Assembly (NCBI GenBank): GCA_002393965.1
Contig: DGSL01000013.1
Coordinates: forward strand, 9,642-73,641
Length of the DNA stretch: 64,000 nucleotides
From: Bacteroidales bacterium UBA4363
Lineage (GTDB): Bacteria; Bacteroidota; Bacteroidia; Bacteroidales; Paludibacteraceae
Direction: 5' to 3'
Part shown: piece by piece, positions 47,356 through 55,893 of the stretch
Layout of the letters: each line of letters opens with the position of its first letter
How positions within the stretch are numbered: the stretch's first letter is position 1
Notes under the pieces: model-generated
The model's database searches: none
The model's input: only the letters and a program-made list of their open reading frames with translations
Told to the model about the DNA's origin: nothing
Position numbers and translations under genes: made by a program

Positions 47356-47661
47356 AAAACGAAAAGTACACGTTTTTAAAACGAAAAGTACATTTTAAAA
47401 AAAAGGAAGGCAGAGAACCGGCAAGTGGCGGAACTCTGCCTTTTTTGTCGTTCAAACGGCGGATGAATGCAGTTTAATCACTTGCTGATTGATAATACAT
47501 GTCTTCTATATCATCATCCAGCCCAACCAAATCCACACCAAATCCACACTTATGTACTTTTCATTTTGTTGCTCACCAACTCTCTCAACTTGCTTCAATC
47601 CCTCTATCCATCAGCCTTTCACCCACATCAACTCTCTCCCTCATAATGTACTTTTCATTTT
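47356..47661. repeat. Four copies of AAAAYGAAAAGTACA, two in each orientation
   Basis: The 15-bp word AAAACGAAAAGTACA occurs at 47356-47370 and 47378-47392, and its complement TGTACTTTTCATTTT at 47553-47567 and 47647-47661. The two pairs face each other across about 160-255 bases. They mark the edge of the AT-rich glycosyltransferase island. Apart from the hairpin near 47.42 kb, nothing else is visible in 47.35-47.78 kb. Confidence 0.7.
47407..47446. terminator. Hairpin terminator at the island edge
   Basis: AAGGCAGAG pairs with CTCTGCCTT (9 bp), with an inner CCG/CGG stem. A T6 run follows on the plus strand, and the minus strand also ends in T residues. It could stop the kinase-MurU transcript 400 bp upstream. 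Confidence 0.7.
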
Positions 47662-47785
47662 TATGCCCGTATATCGGGGTCAAACTCTATATAATTGCCT
47701 TATATTAAATTAATTCTTTGTCCATGTCAAAAAATATTGGGGATTAGACATAAACATATATAAAAAAAAGATGATTTGTCAAAGT

Positions 47786-47816
47786 TTTGACATAAAGAAA
47801 TAAAATCGTACTCTTG
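47786..47816 (+). promoter_or_regulatory. Promoter of the glycosyltransferase pair
   Basis: TTTG at 47786-47789 and TACTCTTG at 47809-47816 with a 19-base spacer. The -7 word differs from consensus at one position. Start near 47823, 24 nt before the GTG start. Confidence 0.6.
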
Positions 47817-47846
47817 CATATAATAATGTGGAAAAAATAAAAAACA

Positions 47847-48962
47847 GTGAAAATTCTTTTTTGTGATAATACATTGTGGGGATTAGTAAACTTCAGAGCT
47901 CCTATTATAAATCATTTCTTGTCTAAAGGATATGAAGTTGTACTTGTAGCACCAGAAAAAGAGGATGATCAGATGAGAATAAGTGTGCCGTCTGGAGTGA
48001 AATATATTCCGATTGATATGGGACGTACCTCGACTAATCCTTTGAATGATTTAAAGCTGTTATTAAGGCTGATAAGTATCTATCAAAAAGAAAAACCTGA
48101 TTTTGTATTTCATTACACAATAAAGCCTAATATTTATGGTACAATTGCTGCAAGAATATGTGGAGCGCATACCACGGCAATGATGCCAGGATTAGGTTAT
48201 GCCTTTACCAGCAACACATTTTCATCTCGTATAGCACGTTTGTTATACAAAAGTGGATTGGCATTTACCCACCATTTGTTTCTTCTTAATGAGTCTAACA
48301 AAAAAGCGGTGGAGAAAATGCATATATGTCCTAAAAGTAAAATCGTTTTACTAAAACAAGGGGAGGGAATAGATTGTGAGGTGTTTAAGGTTCACGACAA
48401 CAATTCAAAAAAGATAACATTTCTATTTATTGGTCGAATACTTTATGATAAAGGATACGAACAGTTTGTCGATGCTGCAAGGATAGTTAAGGCACAATAT
48501 CCTGATGTGCATTTTGATTTGTTGGGTTCACTTGATCCTTCATTCCCTAACAGTGTGCCAGAGGCAAAAATACGTGCAGATGAAAAAGAAGGACTTATTC
48601 ACTATAGAGGTTTTACAAATGATATGTTGGGCGTGTATAGAGAACCTGGAGTTGTAATAACCCTTCCAAGTTATTACGGGGAAGGAATGAATAGGTCATT
48701 AATGGAAGCGTGTGCGTCTGGCAAACCGATAATCACAACTGACATTGCAGGATGCAGGGAACTTGTATGTGATGGTAAGAATGGATATATAATTGCCACA
48801 AAAAGTTCTCGAGCATTGTCTGATGCAATAATTAAGTATATTAATCTTAGTGATGCAGAAAAACAAAGTTTTTCAGAACAGAGCAGAAAAATTGCCTTGG
48901 AAAACTTTGATATAAAATTCGTGATTGAGCAGTATGACAAAATAATCTCAAAAAGACAGTGA
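47847..48962 (+). CDS. Glycosyltransferase family 4
   Basis: 371-residue GT-B transferase. N-terminal domain opens MKILFCDNTLWGLVNFRAPI, as in PglA-like bacillosaminyl-lipid transferases, with FHYTIKPNIYGTIAAR. The C-terminal UDP-sugar site is FLFIGRILYDKGYEQFVDAA and GEGMNRSLMEACASGKPIITTD with the E-x7-E pair. Translation begins at GTG: the only nearby ATG is followed within four codons by a stop. Codons are AT-rich (many ATA, AAT, TTA), unlike neighbours. Probably adds a sugar to lipid-linked oligosaccharide or surface polysaccharide; acquired by transfer. Confidence 0.88.
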   Translation: MKILFCDNTLWGLVNFRAPIINHFLSKGYEVVLVAPEKEDDQMRISVPSGVKYIPIDMGRTSTNPLNDLKLLLRLISIYQKEKPDFVFHYTIKPNIYGTIAARICGAHTTAMMPGLGYAFTSNTFSSRIARLLYKSGLAFTHHLFLLNESNKKAVEKMHICPKSKIVLLKQGEGIDCEVFKVHDNNSKKITFLFIGRILYDKGYEQFVDAARIVKAQYPDVHFDLLGSLDPSFPNSVPEAKIRADEKEGLIHYRGFTNDMLGVYREPGVVITLPSYYGEGMNRSLMEACASGKPIITTDIAGCRELVCDGKNGYIIATKSSRALSDAIIKYINLSDAEKQSFSEQSRKIALENFDIKFVIEQYDKIISKRQ

Positions 48963-48963
48963 A

Positions 48964-49695
48964 ATGATTTCTGTATGCATAACAACTTATAACGGAGAGA
49001 AATACATAAAGGAACAGCTGGATAGCATTATATGTCAAATAAATGATGATGATGAGATAATTGTTTCTGATGACGGCTCAACGGATGCTACACTAAACAT
49101 TATAGCCGAATATAATGATAAAAGAATTAAAGTGTTTCATCATGATTCGTCATTGATAACTACAAAATTTCCACTTGACAAGCCTACACACAATTTTGAA
49201 TATGCTCTAACTAAAGCGCATGGAGATATCATTTTTCTTTGTGATCAAGACGATGTGTGGATTGAAGGGAAAGTAAAGAAGATGGTAGCTGCATTGAATG
49301 ATTCCTACTTGGCAATTCATGACTGTATCGTTACCGATTCCAATTTGGTGACAATAGCAGAATCATATTTCAAACTCATACGTATACACAAGGGGGTTAT
49401 AAGCAATATTATTAAGGCTTCTTATCTGGGATGTTGCATGGCTTTTCGTAAAGAAATATTAAACTTGGCATTACCATTCCCGAAAACAAAAGTAGGACAT
49501 GACTTATGGTTAGGTGTCATAGCTGATGCAAAATTCAATACAACATTAGTGCATGAGCCATTGATATACTACAGAAAACATGATGGCAGTATGACACCAA
49601 GCGGTAATAAAAGTAAATACAGCTTATATTTCAAAATTAAGTATAGGCTTACCATCATAAAAGAAATAATTAAGTTATATCTGAATATTAGATAA
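48964..49695 (+). CDS. Glycosyltransferase family 2
   Basis: 243 residues, GT-A fold. ISVCITTYNGEKYIKEQLDSI, VSDDGSTDATL and FLCDQDDVWIEGKV provide the nucleotide and DxD sites, and the end VHEPLIYYRKHDGSMTPSG is the usual close of rhamnosyl-type GT2 enzymes. One base separates it from the preceding gene (TGA-A-ATG), so translation is coupled. Same AT-rich composition. The GT2 at 60 kb and its neighbour pseudogene are relatives. Confidence 0.9.
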   Translation: MISVCITTYNGEKYIKEQLDSIICQINDDDEIIVSDDGSTDATLNIIAEYNDKRIKVFHHDSSLITTKFPLDKPTHNFEYALTKAHGDIIFLCDQDDVWIEGKVKKMVAALNDSYLAIHDCIVTDSNLVTIAESYFKLIRIHKGVISNIIKASYLGCCMAFRKEILNLALPFPKTKVGHDLWLGVIADAKFNTTLVHEPLIYYRKHDGSMTPSGNKSKYSLYFKIKYRLTIIKEIIKLYLNIR

Positions 49696-49706
49696 CGAAA
49701 AAAAGT

Positions 49707-49750
49707 AATCAGTCTTATAATATTTGTGTATTACAAGACTGATTTTCTTT
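49707..49750 (+). terminator. Terminator of the glycosyltransferase pair
   Basis: AATCAGTCTT pairs with AAGACTGATT (10 bp), with additional TAATA/TATTA pairing inside, followed by a T-rich run. Confidence 0.85.
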
Positions 49751-49767
49751 TTAATTGGTTTTAGTTG

Positions 49768-49917
49768 TTATATTGTCCTGTGTGGTGGTTCTACAAAACC
49801 GAATATAGTCTTCTGAAGATTAACTGTATCACGCTCTTCCTTTGTTAGTTCTTCATTAACACCAAAAGTCTTTTTCCCTTCAAAGTACGTCTTAAATAAA
49901 ACTTCCTCTCCGCAAAG
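49768..49917 (-). pseudogene. 3' remnant of an unrecognised gene
   Basis: The minus strand has 47 sense codons ending in TAA, reading LFKTYFEGKKTFGVNEELTK and continuing to FGFVEPPHRTI. The composition looks like real protein (charged, helix-forming), but the frame meets a stop just upstream and there is no start. It abuts the AT-rich island. I do not recognise the family. The region 49918-50035 has the flavodoxin promoter and nothing else. Confidence 0.4.
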
Positions 49918-49966
49918 CGAAGATTACCAAGACGCTGTGCCCTCCACCTGCACAAAAAAAAATCCG

Positions 49967-49974
49967 TATCTTTG
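49967..49974 (+). promoter_or_regulatory. -7 element of the flavodoxin gene
   Basis: TATCTTTG on the plus strand; start near 49981, 55 nt before the chosen ATG. Confidence 0.65.
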
Positions 49975-50035
49975 AAAGCCATAGGACAGGACAACTGTCC
50001 CGATGTTTTTTCCAACTTCCATTCAACGAACTAAA

Positions 50036-50533
50036 ATGAAAAAAATCACATTTCTCTTATTCCTCCTGTTCTCTTTTTCTTCTCTTTCCTTCGCGCAAAA
50101 CGAGTCCAAGACACTCGTCGTCTATTTCTCCGCCACGGGCAACACCCGTGCCGCCGCCGAGCGTCTCGCCAACGACCTCCATGCCCCGACCTGGGAGATT
50201 GAACCAGCAGAGCATTACTCCGCCGCCGACCTCGACTGGCACAACCGTCTCTCGCGCTCGTCCGTCGAGATGAACGACGAGACCGAACGTCCCTCCATCA
50301 AGCAATGTACCAATATCATGCCTTACGACACGATCTACGTCGGCTATCCAATCTGGTGGGGCATCTGTCCGCGTATCATCAACTCGTGGATAGACAACAA
50401 CCTCCCACAACTAGAGACTAAGACGCTCATTCCCTTCGCTACCAGTGGCAGCAGTAGTATTGACGGGTCGGTCGATTATCTCCGAAAGACCTACCCGACC
50501 CTACAATGGAAGAAAGGCATGCTGATACGATAA
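50036..50533 (+). CDS. Exported flavodoxin
   Basis: About 165 residues from MKKITFLLF; an ATG 11 codons upstream would place charged residues before the signal. The signal peptide (MKKITFLLFLLFSFSSLSFA) is clear. The mature part is a flavodoxin: FMN phosphate loop YFSATGNTRAAAERLA, IYVGYPIWWGICPRIINSWID and PFATSGSSSIDGS. Periplasmic or lipoprotein-less flavodoxins of this type are common in Bacteroidota; the redox partner is unknown. Single gene with its own promoter. Confidence 0.85.
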   Translation: MKKITFLLFLLFSFSSLSFAQNESKTLVVYFSATGNTRAAAERLANDLHAPTWEIEPAEHYSAADLDWHNRLSRSSVEMNDETERPSIKQCTNIMPYDTIYVGYPIWWGICPRIINSWIDNNLPQLETKTLIPFATSGSSSIDGSVDYLRKTYPTLQWKKGMLIR

Positions 50534-50613
50534 GTCCGTACTGTACTTATTCTCGATCACACCTCTACCCTATTGTTTCCGTAGTTCATTTTCATCTATC
50601 GAGAAAAAAGCCG

Positions 50614-50621
50614 TACCTTTG
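50614..50621 (+). promoter_or_regulatory. -7 element of pheT
   Basis: TACCTTTG on the plus strand; start near 50628 and leader of about 98 nt. No attenuator-like leader peptide or hairpin-plus-T-run was seen in the leader. Confidence 0.6.
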
Positions 50622-50725
50622 TATGCTTTTTTTTCGGAATCACATGGTGCGGAGGTTCCATTCACCCGTCCACTGACTTCCTGCATACATTTCTTATCTT
50701 AGTACGAAATACATATCCTTACGAA

Positions 50726-53179
50726 ATGAATATATCCTACAAATGGCTCAAGGAATTCCTGAGCGTTGACCTCTCCCCGAAACAGGTTGCCGATGACCTC
50801 ACATCCATCGGTCTTGAAGTCGAAGGAGTCGAAGAATCGCAATCCATCAAGGGAGGACTCAAAGGACTCGTCGTCGGTGAAGTACTTACCTGCGAAGCGC
50901 ATCCGAATTCCGACCATCTTCACATTACGACCGTCAACATCGGTCAAGGCGAACCGTTGCAGATTGTCTGTGGAGCGCCGAATGTGGCCGCCGGTCAGAA
51001 AGTCATCGTTGCCACCATCGGCACCGTACTCTACGATGGGGACCAATCCTTCACCATCAAGCGAAGCAAGCTACGCGGTGTCGAATCATTTGGCATGCTC
51101 TGTGCCGAAGACGAAATCGGAGTCGGCACCAGTCATGACGGCATCATCGTACTACCGACGGATACCCCCGTCGGAATGGAAGCGAAAGACTACTATCACA
51201 TTGAGAACGACGCCGTCATTGAGGTGGACATCACACCGAACCGTTCGGATGCCGTATCACACTTTGGTTGTGCCCGAGACCTGGCAGCCCGTTACGCCGT
51301 CACCCATCCCGAATACAAACTCATACGTCCATCCGTTGAAGGATTCAAAGTGGACGACCATTCCTATCCGATCAAGGTTACTGTAGAAGCCACCACTGCC
51401 TGTCCACGCTACTGTGGTGTGGTAGTGAGCGGCGTCACGGTACAGCCGTCACCTGACTGGCTTCGTAAAGCCATTGAAGCCATTGGGCTCCATAGCATCA
51501 ATAATATTGTGGATGCCTCCAACTATGTTCTCTATGCACTAGGGCAACCGATCCACACTTTTGATGCTGACAAGATCGAAGGGGCACACGTCATTGTGAA
51601 GACCCTACCAGAAGGAACGCCGTTCACGACATTGGACGGCATCGAACGCAAGTTGAACGGAGCCGACCTTGTCATATGCAATGAAAAAGAGCCGATGTGT
51701 CTTGCCGGTGTGTTCGGAGGTCTGAAGTCCGGAATCACCGAGCAGACAACCAACGTCTTCATCGAATCGGCTTACTTCCATCCTGTCAGCATACGTAAGA
51801 CGGCACGCCGTCACGGTCTCAACACTGACGCCTCCTTCCGTTACGAACGCGGATGTGACCCGAACGGAACCCTCTTTGTGCTGAAATATGCCGCATTGCT
51901 TATTCAGAAAGTAGCGGGAGGAAAGATTGCCTGTGACATTATTGACGAATATCCTCAGCCCATAGAACCAGTACAGGTCGAACTCTCCTATGACTACGTC
52001 AACCGTCTCATCGGACGCGACATAGACAAGAGAACTTTGAAGACTATTCTCCAGCACCTTGAGATGGAGATACTCACAGAAACGGAAGACGCTCTGCGTC
52101 TCTCCATCCCGACCTACCGCACCGATGTGACACGTCCTGCCGACGTAGTGGAGGACGTGCTCCGCATCTGGGGTTATGATAAAGTTGAGCCAGACCTCTC
52201 GCTCAACGGATGTCTCTCCTTCTCGCCAAATCCCAACAGCCAGAAACTGCAAAACATCGTAGCAAACATGCTGTCCGCCTCGGGATTCAACGAGATCATG
52301 AACAATTCACTCACCAAGTCCTCCTACTATGCAGACCTTTCGACCCATAAACTGGAGAACTGCGTAAAACTGATGAACCCACTCAGTCAGGATCTCAGTG
52401 TCATGCGTCAGACCCTCCTGTTCGGTGGTCTGGAAAGCATTGCCTTCAACCGTAACCACAAAATCTTCAACCTACGTTTCTACGAGTTCGGCAACTGCTA
52501 CTACTACCATCCGGAGAGCCATAAGGACGAGGTCGTACTCTCTTCCTATTCGGAGGATCAGCATCTGTCACTCTGGCTTTGCGGCAACAGAAACGAACCG
52601 TCTTGGGCTCAACAGGAACAGAAAACCTCCTTCTTCCAATTGAAAGCGTATGTTGAGAACATTATGCGCAGAACAGGAGTAAAGGGCTGGATATGCGAAG
52701 ACTATGAGGACGAACTCTTCCGTCAGGCTATCGCCTTCAAGAACCGCAACGGAAAAGTCATTGCCACGTTAGGCAGCGTTGCAGCTTCTATCCTACGGAA
52801 AATGGACATCGACACAGAAGTCTTCTATGCAGACATCAACTGGAACTCCTTGCTCAAAGCGCTGAAGAACCATACCGTCACCTACCGCGATATTCCTAAA
52901 TACCCGAAAGTAAAGCGAGACCTTGCTCTCCTCATTGACCAAAACGTTGCCTTCGCCGACATTGAAAAGATTGCTCGCGAATCCGAGAAGAACCTGTTAC
53001 GAGAAGTTGTGCTGTTTGACGTCTATCAGGGCAAAAACCTCGAAGCCGGAAAGAAATCTTATGCCGTTTCCTTCTTCCTTCAGGACGAAGAAAAGACGCT
53101 CAAGGACGCACAGATTGACGCCATCATGTCCAAAATACAGAAAAACTTAGAGACGAAACTTGGTGCGAAACTCCGATAA
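50726..53179 (+). CDS. pheT: Phenylalanyl-tRNA synthetase, beta subunit
   Basis: 817 residues, normal length. The N-terminus MNISYKWLKEFLSVDLSP is typical, followed by the tRNA-binding EMAP-like domain (LVVGEVLTCEAHPNSDHLHI, about 45-150), the B3/B4 editing domain (about 215-390), B5 (about 410-480) and the C-terminal anticodon-binding domain (YPKVKRDLALLID). The alpha subunit pheS is not adjacent in this window, so the two genes are split. Own promoter and terminator. Confidence 0.97.
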   Translation: MNISYKWLKEFLSVDLSPKQVADDLTSIGLEVEGVEESQSIKGGLKGLVVGEVLTCEAHPNSDHLHITTVNIGQGEPLQIVCGAPNVAAGQKVIVATIGTVLYDGDQSFTIKRSKLRGVESFGMLCAEDEIGVGTSHDGIIVLPTDTPVGMEAKDYYHIENDAVIEVDITPNRSDAVSHFGCARDLAARYAVTHPEYKLIRPSVEGFKVDDHSYPIKVTVEATTACPRYCGVVVSGVTVQPSPDWLRKAIEAIGLHSINNIVDASNYVLYALGQPIHTFDADKIEGAHVIVKTLPEGTPFTTLDGIERKLNGADLVICNEKEPMCLAGVFGGLKSGITEQTTNVFIESAYFHPVSIRKTARRHGLNTDASFRYERGCDPNGTLFVLKYAALLIQKVAGGKIACDIIDEYPQPIEPVQVELSYDYVNRLIGRDIDKRTLKTILQHLEMEILTETEDALRLSIPTYRTDVTRPADVVEDVLRIWGYDKVEPDLSLNGCLSFSPNPNSQKLQNIVANMLSASGFNEIMNNSLTKSSYYADLSTHKLENCVKLMNPLSQDLSVMRQTLLFGGLESIAFNRNHKIFNLRFYEFGNCYYYHPESHKDEVVLSSYSEDQHLSLWLCGNRNEPSWAQQEQKTSFFQLKAYVENIMRRTGVKGWICEDYEDELFRQAIAFKNRNGKVIATLGSVAASILRKMDIDTEVFYADINWNSLLKALKNHTVTYRDIPKYPKVKRDLALLIDQNVAFADIEKIARESEKNLLREVVLFDVYQGKNLEAGKKSYAVSFFLQDEEKTLKDAQIDAIMSKIQKNLETKLGAKLR

Positions 53180-53189
53180 ACCGACAGAA

Positions 53190-53238
53190 AAAAAAGATAA
53201 ACGGCAGGAATGATAAGTTTCTGCCGTTTATCTTTTTT
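53190..53238 (+). terminator. Terminator of pheT
   Basis: Perfect 18-bp inverted repeat (AAAAAAGATAAACGGCAG and complement) with a 13-nt loop and trailing T run. Confidence 0.95.
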
Positions 53239-53313
53239 CTTTAAGCGTCTGTCCAATCTATATTTACCAGTTTCTAAGCTAAACTCTTCTCCTAAAATCT
53301 CGTCAATGATCTT

Positions 53314-53321
53314 TATTTTTG
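53314..53321 (+). promoter_or_regulatory. -7 element of the A1S_2505-like gene
   Basis: TATTTTTG on the plus strand; start near 53328, about 21 nt before the ATG. Confidence 0.5.
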
Positions 53322-53348
53322 TCAGCAGAACCGACCTAAAACACTAAC

Positions 53349-53759
53349 ATGACATCCAACAAAACAGACAACCGCATCACTCCGTCACATATTACCATGC
53401 TACTCCCAGATGAGATATTCGTTTTCGGCTCCAACTTAGAGGGGAACCATGCGGGCGGTGCTGCGCGGACTGCCGTGCAACACTTCGGAGCCATCATGGG
53501 CATCGGAGTAGGAATTCAGGGTCAATCGTATGCCATTCCCACAATGCAGGGAGGAGCTGATACCATTCAACCCTATGTGGACGAATTCATCCAATATGCA
53601 GCCCAAAACCCCAACTTGTACTTCCTTGTCACACCCATTGGTTGTGGCATAGCCGGGTTCAATGCCCGAGACATCGCTCCTTTATTTAAAAATGCCCAAA
53701 ACATGAAAAACATCTCCTTACCTAAAGAATTTCGTCTGATTCTGGAAGGCGCTAACTAA
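53349..53759 (+). CDS. A1S_2505-family (phage-associated, macro-like) protein
   Basis: 136 residues. FVFGSNLEGNHAGGAARTAVQHFGAIMGIGVGIQGQSYAIPTMQ is the hallmark of the A1S_2505 family annotated as phage non-structural proteins, and FLVTPIGCGIAGFNARDIAPLF the conserved second half. The glycine-rich loops suggest a small ligand-binding fold related to macro domains; that is inference. Its role is unknown. No other phage gene is nearby. A degenerate hairpin repeat follows its stop. Confidence 0.8.
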   Translation: MTSNKTDNRITPSHITMLLPDEIFVFGSNLEGNHAGGAARTAVQHFGAIMGIGVGIQGQSYAIPTMQGGADTIQPYVDEFIQYAAQNPNLYFLVTPIGCGIAGFNARDIAPLFKNAQNMKNISLPKEFRLILEGAN

Positions 53760-53770
53760 CAAAATGAAGC

Positions 53771-53830
53771 TTTTTTTGGAAGCCCGATGAGCAGAATGGC
53801 GTTTACTCTAACTATGCCATGTCTAAAAAA
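53771..53830 (+). repeat. Degenerate single copy of the hairpin repeat
   Basis: TTTTTTTGGAAGCC, then ATGAGCAGA, then TATGCCATG and AAAAAA occur in the same order and spacing as in the arrays at 43 kb and 61 kb. Like them it lies just past a gene stop and in the sense of that gene. The central stem sequence is different and the pairing weaker, so this is an old or divergent copy. Confidence 0.6.
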
Positions 53831-53924
53831 GGTCTATTTAGAGTATATCTTTTTGTCACCCTAATGATCAGGTACTATCCTTCATAGACTCACCCTGCCT
53901 AAAACGACCATTGAGAATAAAGGG

Positions 53925-53963
53925 ACGAAGAAGCCCCAAGGTAAAACCTCGGGGCTTCTTCGT
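53925..53963 (-). terminator. Hairpin after the tRNA cluster
   Basis: 17-bp inverted repeat (ACGAAGAAGCCCC and complement plus AGG/CCT) with a 5-nt loop, three bases past the last tRNA on the minus strand. The T run is weak (CCCTTTATT). Confidence 0.75.
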
Positions 53964-53965
53964 TG

Positions 53966-54048
53966 TGCGCAGGATGAGAGTCGAACTCACACGGGCTTGC
54001 GCCCACTACCCCCTCAAAGTAGCGTGTATACCATTTCACCACCTGCGC
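53966..54048 (-). tRNA. tRNA-Leu(GAG)
   Basis: 83 nt with a class II variable arm (GTGGGCGCAAGCCCGTG). Acceptor GCGCAGG/CCTGCGC, anticodon stem CTACT/GGTAG, loop TTGAGGG, anticodon GAG. CCA not encoded. Third in the cluster. Confidence 0.93.
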
Positions 54049-54121
54049 ATTCTTGGGGGAACCAAATCCGTTGTAACCATTCCATTGCGGTACGTTGTGC
54101 GGATTCGTCGTATTTCTTCTG

Positions 54122-54205
54122 TGCCCAAAACAGGACTCGAACCTGCACAACCTTGCGATTACTAGTCCCTGAAACTAGCGCGTCTACCAATTCCGCCATT
54201 TGGGC
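54122..54205 (-). tRNA. tRNA-Leu(CAG)
   Basis: 84 nt, class II variable arm. Acceptor GCCCAAA/TTTGGGC, anticodon stem CTAGT/ACTAG, loop TTCAGGG, anticodon CAG. CCA not encoded. Second in the cluster. Confidence 0.94.
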
Positions 54206-54272
54206 TTCGTCTCTAAAAGAAGCGGTGGTTATCGAATTGAACAATGACCACCGCATTTTCTTTAGAAAAGAG

Positions 54273-54344
54273 AGCGGAAAACGGGATTCGGACCCGCGAC
54301 CCCCACCTTGGCAAGGTGGTGCTCTACCACTGAGCTATTTCCGC
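54273..54344 (-). tRNA. tRNA-Gly(GCC)
   Basis: 72 nt. Acceptor GCGGAAA/TTTCCGC, discriminator T as usual for bacterial glycine tRNA, anticodon stem CCACC/GGTGG, loop TTGCCAA, anticodon GCC. First in the cluster. Confidence 0.95.
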
Positions 54345-54406
54345 AAAAATACATTTTCGTATCACAATCATTATCAACCGCCGTTGTTACTTCGTGATTG
54401 CGGGTG

Positions 54407-54414
54407 CAAAGATA
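54407..54414 (-). promoter_or_regulatory. -7 element of the Gly-Leu-Leu tRNA operon
   Basis: TATCTTTG on the minus strand with a TTTG about 22 bases upstream. Start near 54400, 56 nt before tRNA-Gly. It is within 90 bases of the nspC stop, so the tRNAs have their own promoter. Confidence 0.72.
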
Positions 54415-54495
54415 CACACTTTTTTCTTTATCGCAACAAAACACACTTTTTTTTTCAAAAAAGATCATTTCTTTTTCATCTATTGTCGGCAAAGG

Positions 54496-55647
54496 TCATC
54501 CCATGCGACATTTATAGTCTTCGTAGCCGAATTTTCGAAGGAGTTGGAAAGAGCCCGTCTTTCTCCAGATGCCGAAGCCAGGATGAGAAACGCCATTGAA
54601 CATCGTTGTTTTCACGAACGTATAGTGAATCATATCCATGAAAACAATCCTTTCGCCCACTTGCAACACATGATCAAACGTCCAAGTGCCTACGTAGTCG
54701 CCCGAAAGGCAGGAATTACCTCCCATCCGGTAGACATAGCCCTCCTGTCCCTCGTCCAATGCCCCGAGTATTGCGGGCTTGTAGGGCATCTCAAGACAGT
54801 CCGGCATGTGGCAGGCGAAAGAGACATTGAGCATAGCCGTGCGGATTCCGTGATTCTCCACGATATCAAGCACCGTCGAGACCAGTTCACCCGTCTGCCA
54901 TACGAATGCCGCACCTGGTTCGAGGATAACGTGGAGATGAGGATGGCGTCGTTTGAAATCAGTCAGGATACGTATCAACTGTTCCAGATCATAGTTCTGT
55001 CGTGTCATCAAATGTCCTCCGCCCATATTGACCCATTGAACCTGATCCAACAACGAGGAGAAACGCTGTTCGAATGCATTGAGTGTATGGCTAAGTTCCT
55101 CTGCCGAGGACTCACATAACGTATGAAAATGCAGTCCATCGACACCATCGGGTAGGGAGTCAGGCAGTTGATCTGCCGTGATACCCAAGCGAGAGCCAGG
55201 AGCACAGGGATTATAGAGATCCGTCTCCACCTCGGAATACTCGGGATTCAGTCGCAGGCCGCATGATATATGTCGGCCGTTGCACCGTTCGTAGTCACGT
55301 ATCCGAGGAGCGAAATGATGAAACTGAGTCAACGAATTGAACGTGATATGGCTACTGCAATCCATTATCTCGAAGAACTCCTCATCATCATAGACCGGAG
55401 CATAGGTATGAGCCAGCGAGCCAAACTCCTCTTTCGCCAAGCGAGCTTCGGAGAGAGAACTTGCCGTAGTACAGGAAACGTAATTCCTAATAATGGGGAA
55501 AAGCGGATACATGGCAAAAGCCTTGAATGCCATGATGATTTCCACCTGCGCCCGTTCGCTTACCGAACGAATGAGCTGGAGATTCCGTTCGAGGCGTTCC
55601 TCGTCCACGACATAACAGGGAGAAGGTATCTGACCGTAATCTATCAT
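54496..55647 (-). CDS. nspC: Carboxynorspermidine/carboxyspermidine decarboxylase
   Basis: About 383 residues from MIDYGQIPSPCYVVDEE; the longest ORF begins 35 codons earlier inside a hairpin and was rejected. PLP-dependent alanine-racemase-fold decarboxylase: PLP lysine in IMAFKAFAMYP (about 41), GGGHLMTR glycine loop, VILEPGAAFVW, and GNSCLSGDYVG near the C-terminus. It makes spermidine or norspermidine from the carboxy precursor. It follows the matching dehydrogenase gene, so the pair forms the aspartate-semialdehyde-linked polyamine route that replaces SpeD/SpeE. Confidence 0.93.
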   Translation of the reverse strand: MIDYGQIPSPCYVVDEERLERNLQLIRSVSERAQVEIIMAFKAFAMYPLFPIIRNYVSCTTASSLSEARLAKEEFGSLAHTYAPVYDDEEFFEIMDCSSHITFNSLTQFHHFAPRIRDYERCNGRHISCGLRLNPEYSEVETDLYNPCAPGSRLGITADQLPDSLPDGVDGLHFHTLCESSAEELSHTLNAFEQRFSSLLDQVQWVNMGGGHLMTRQNYDLEQLIRILTDFKRRHPHLHVILEPGAAFVWQTGELVSTVLDIVENHGIRTAMLNVSFACHMPDCLEMPYKPAILGALDEGQEGYVYRMGGNSCLSGDYVGTWTFDHVLQVGERIVFMDMIHYTFVKTTMFNGVSHPGFGIWRKTGSFQLLRKFGYEDYKCRMG

Positions 55648-55700
55648 CATTGATAATTGATGTAAAAAAAGCTTATTTTCAAAAAGGTTCCCTAAGAAAG

Positions 55701-55745
55701 AAAAACGGTCAGCGAACTCGCAATACCTCACCAACCGTTTTTTTT
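55701..55745 (-). terminator. Hairpin between the two polyamine genes
   Basis: AAAAACGGT pairs with ACCGTTTTT around a 24-nt loop, with T runs on both strands. It lies in the 246-bp gap between the dehydrogenase and nspC, so some transcripts may stop before nspC. I see no -7 element for nspC. Confidence 0.6.
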
Positions 55746-55893
55746 GAGTCACGTCATAGCATGCCTTTATTTAAAGGCTTTTTTCAGCCATAACTCTGTA
55801 TGCTTTTATCTTCGTTTTGGATGCCATCCCCCCAAAAAGAATCGACTCAAGCCATTCCTTATATTATTCAAAGGAAGACTGTTCAGACAGACA

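Noticed and set aside
50622-50725. Possible attenuator or T-box-like leader before pheT
   Set aside because: No leader peptide with Phe codons, no T-box consensus and no hairpin-T-run were found in the 98-nt leader.
53349-53759. A prophage around the A1S_2505-like gene
   Set aside because: No integrase, capsid, tail or lysis gene is nearby; flanks are pheT and tRNA genes, and no att-like duplication of the tRNA ends was seen.
53899-54599. Several ORFs across the tRNA cluster
   Set aside because: They are readings through three tRNA genes, which fold well and have a shared promoter.
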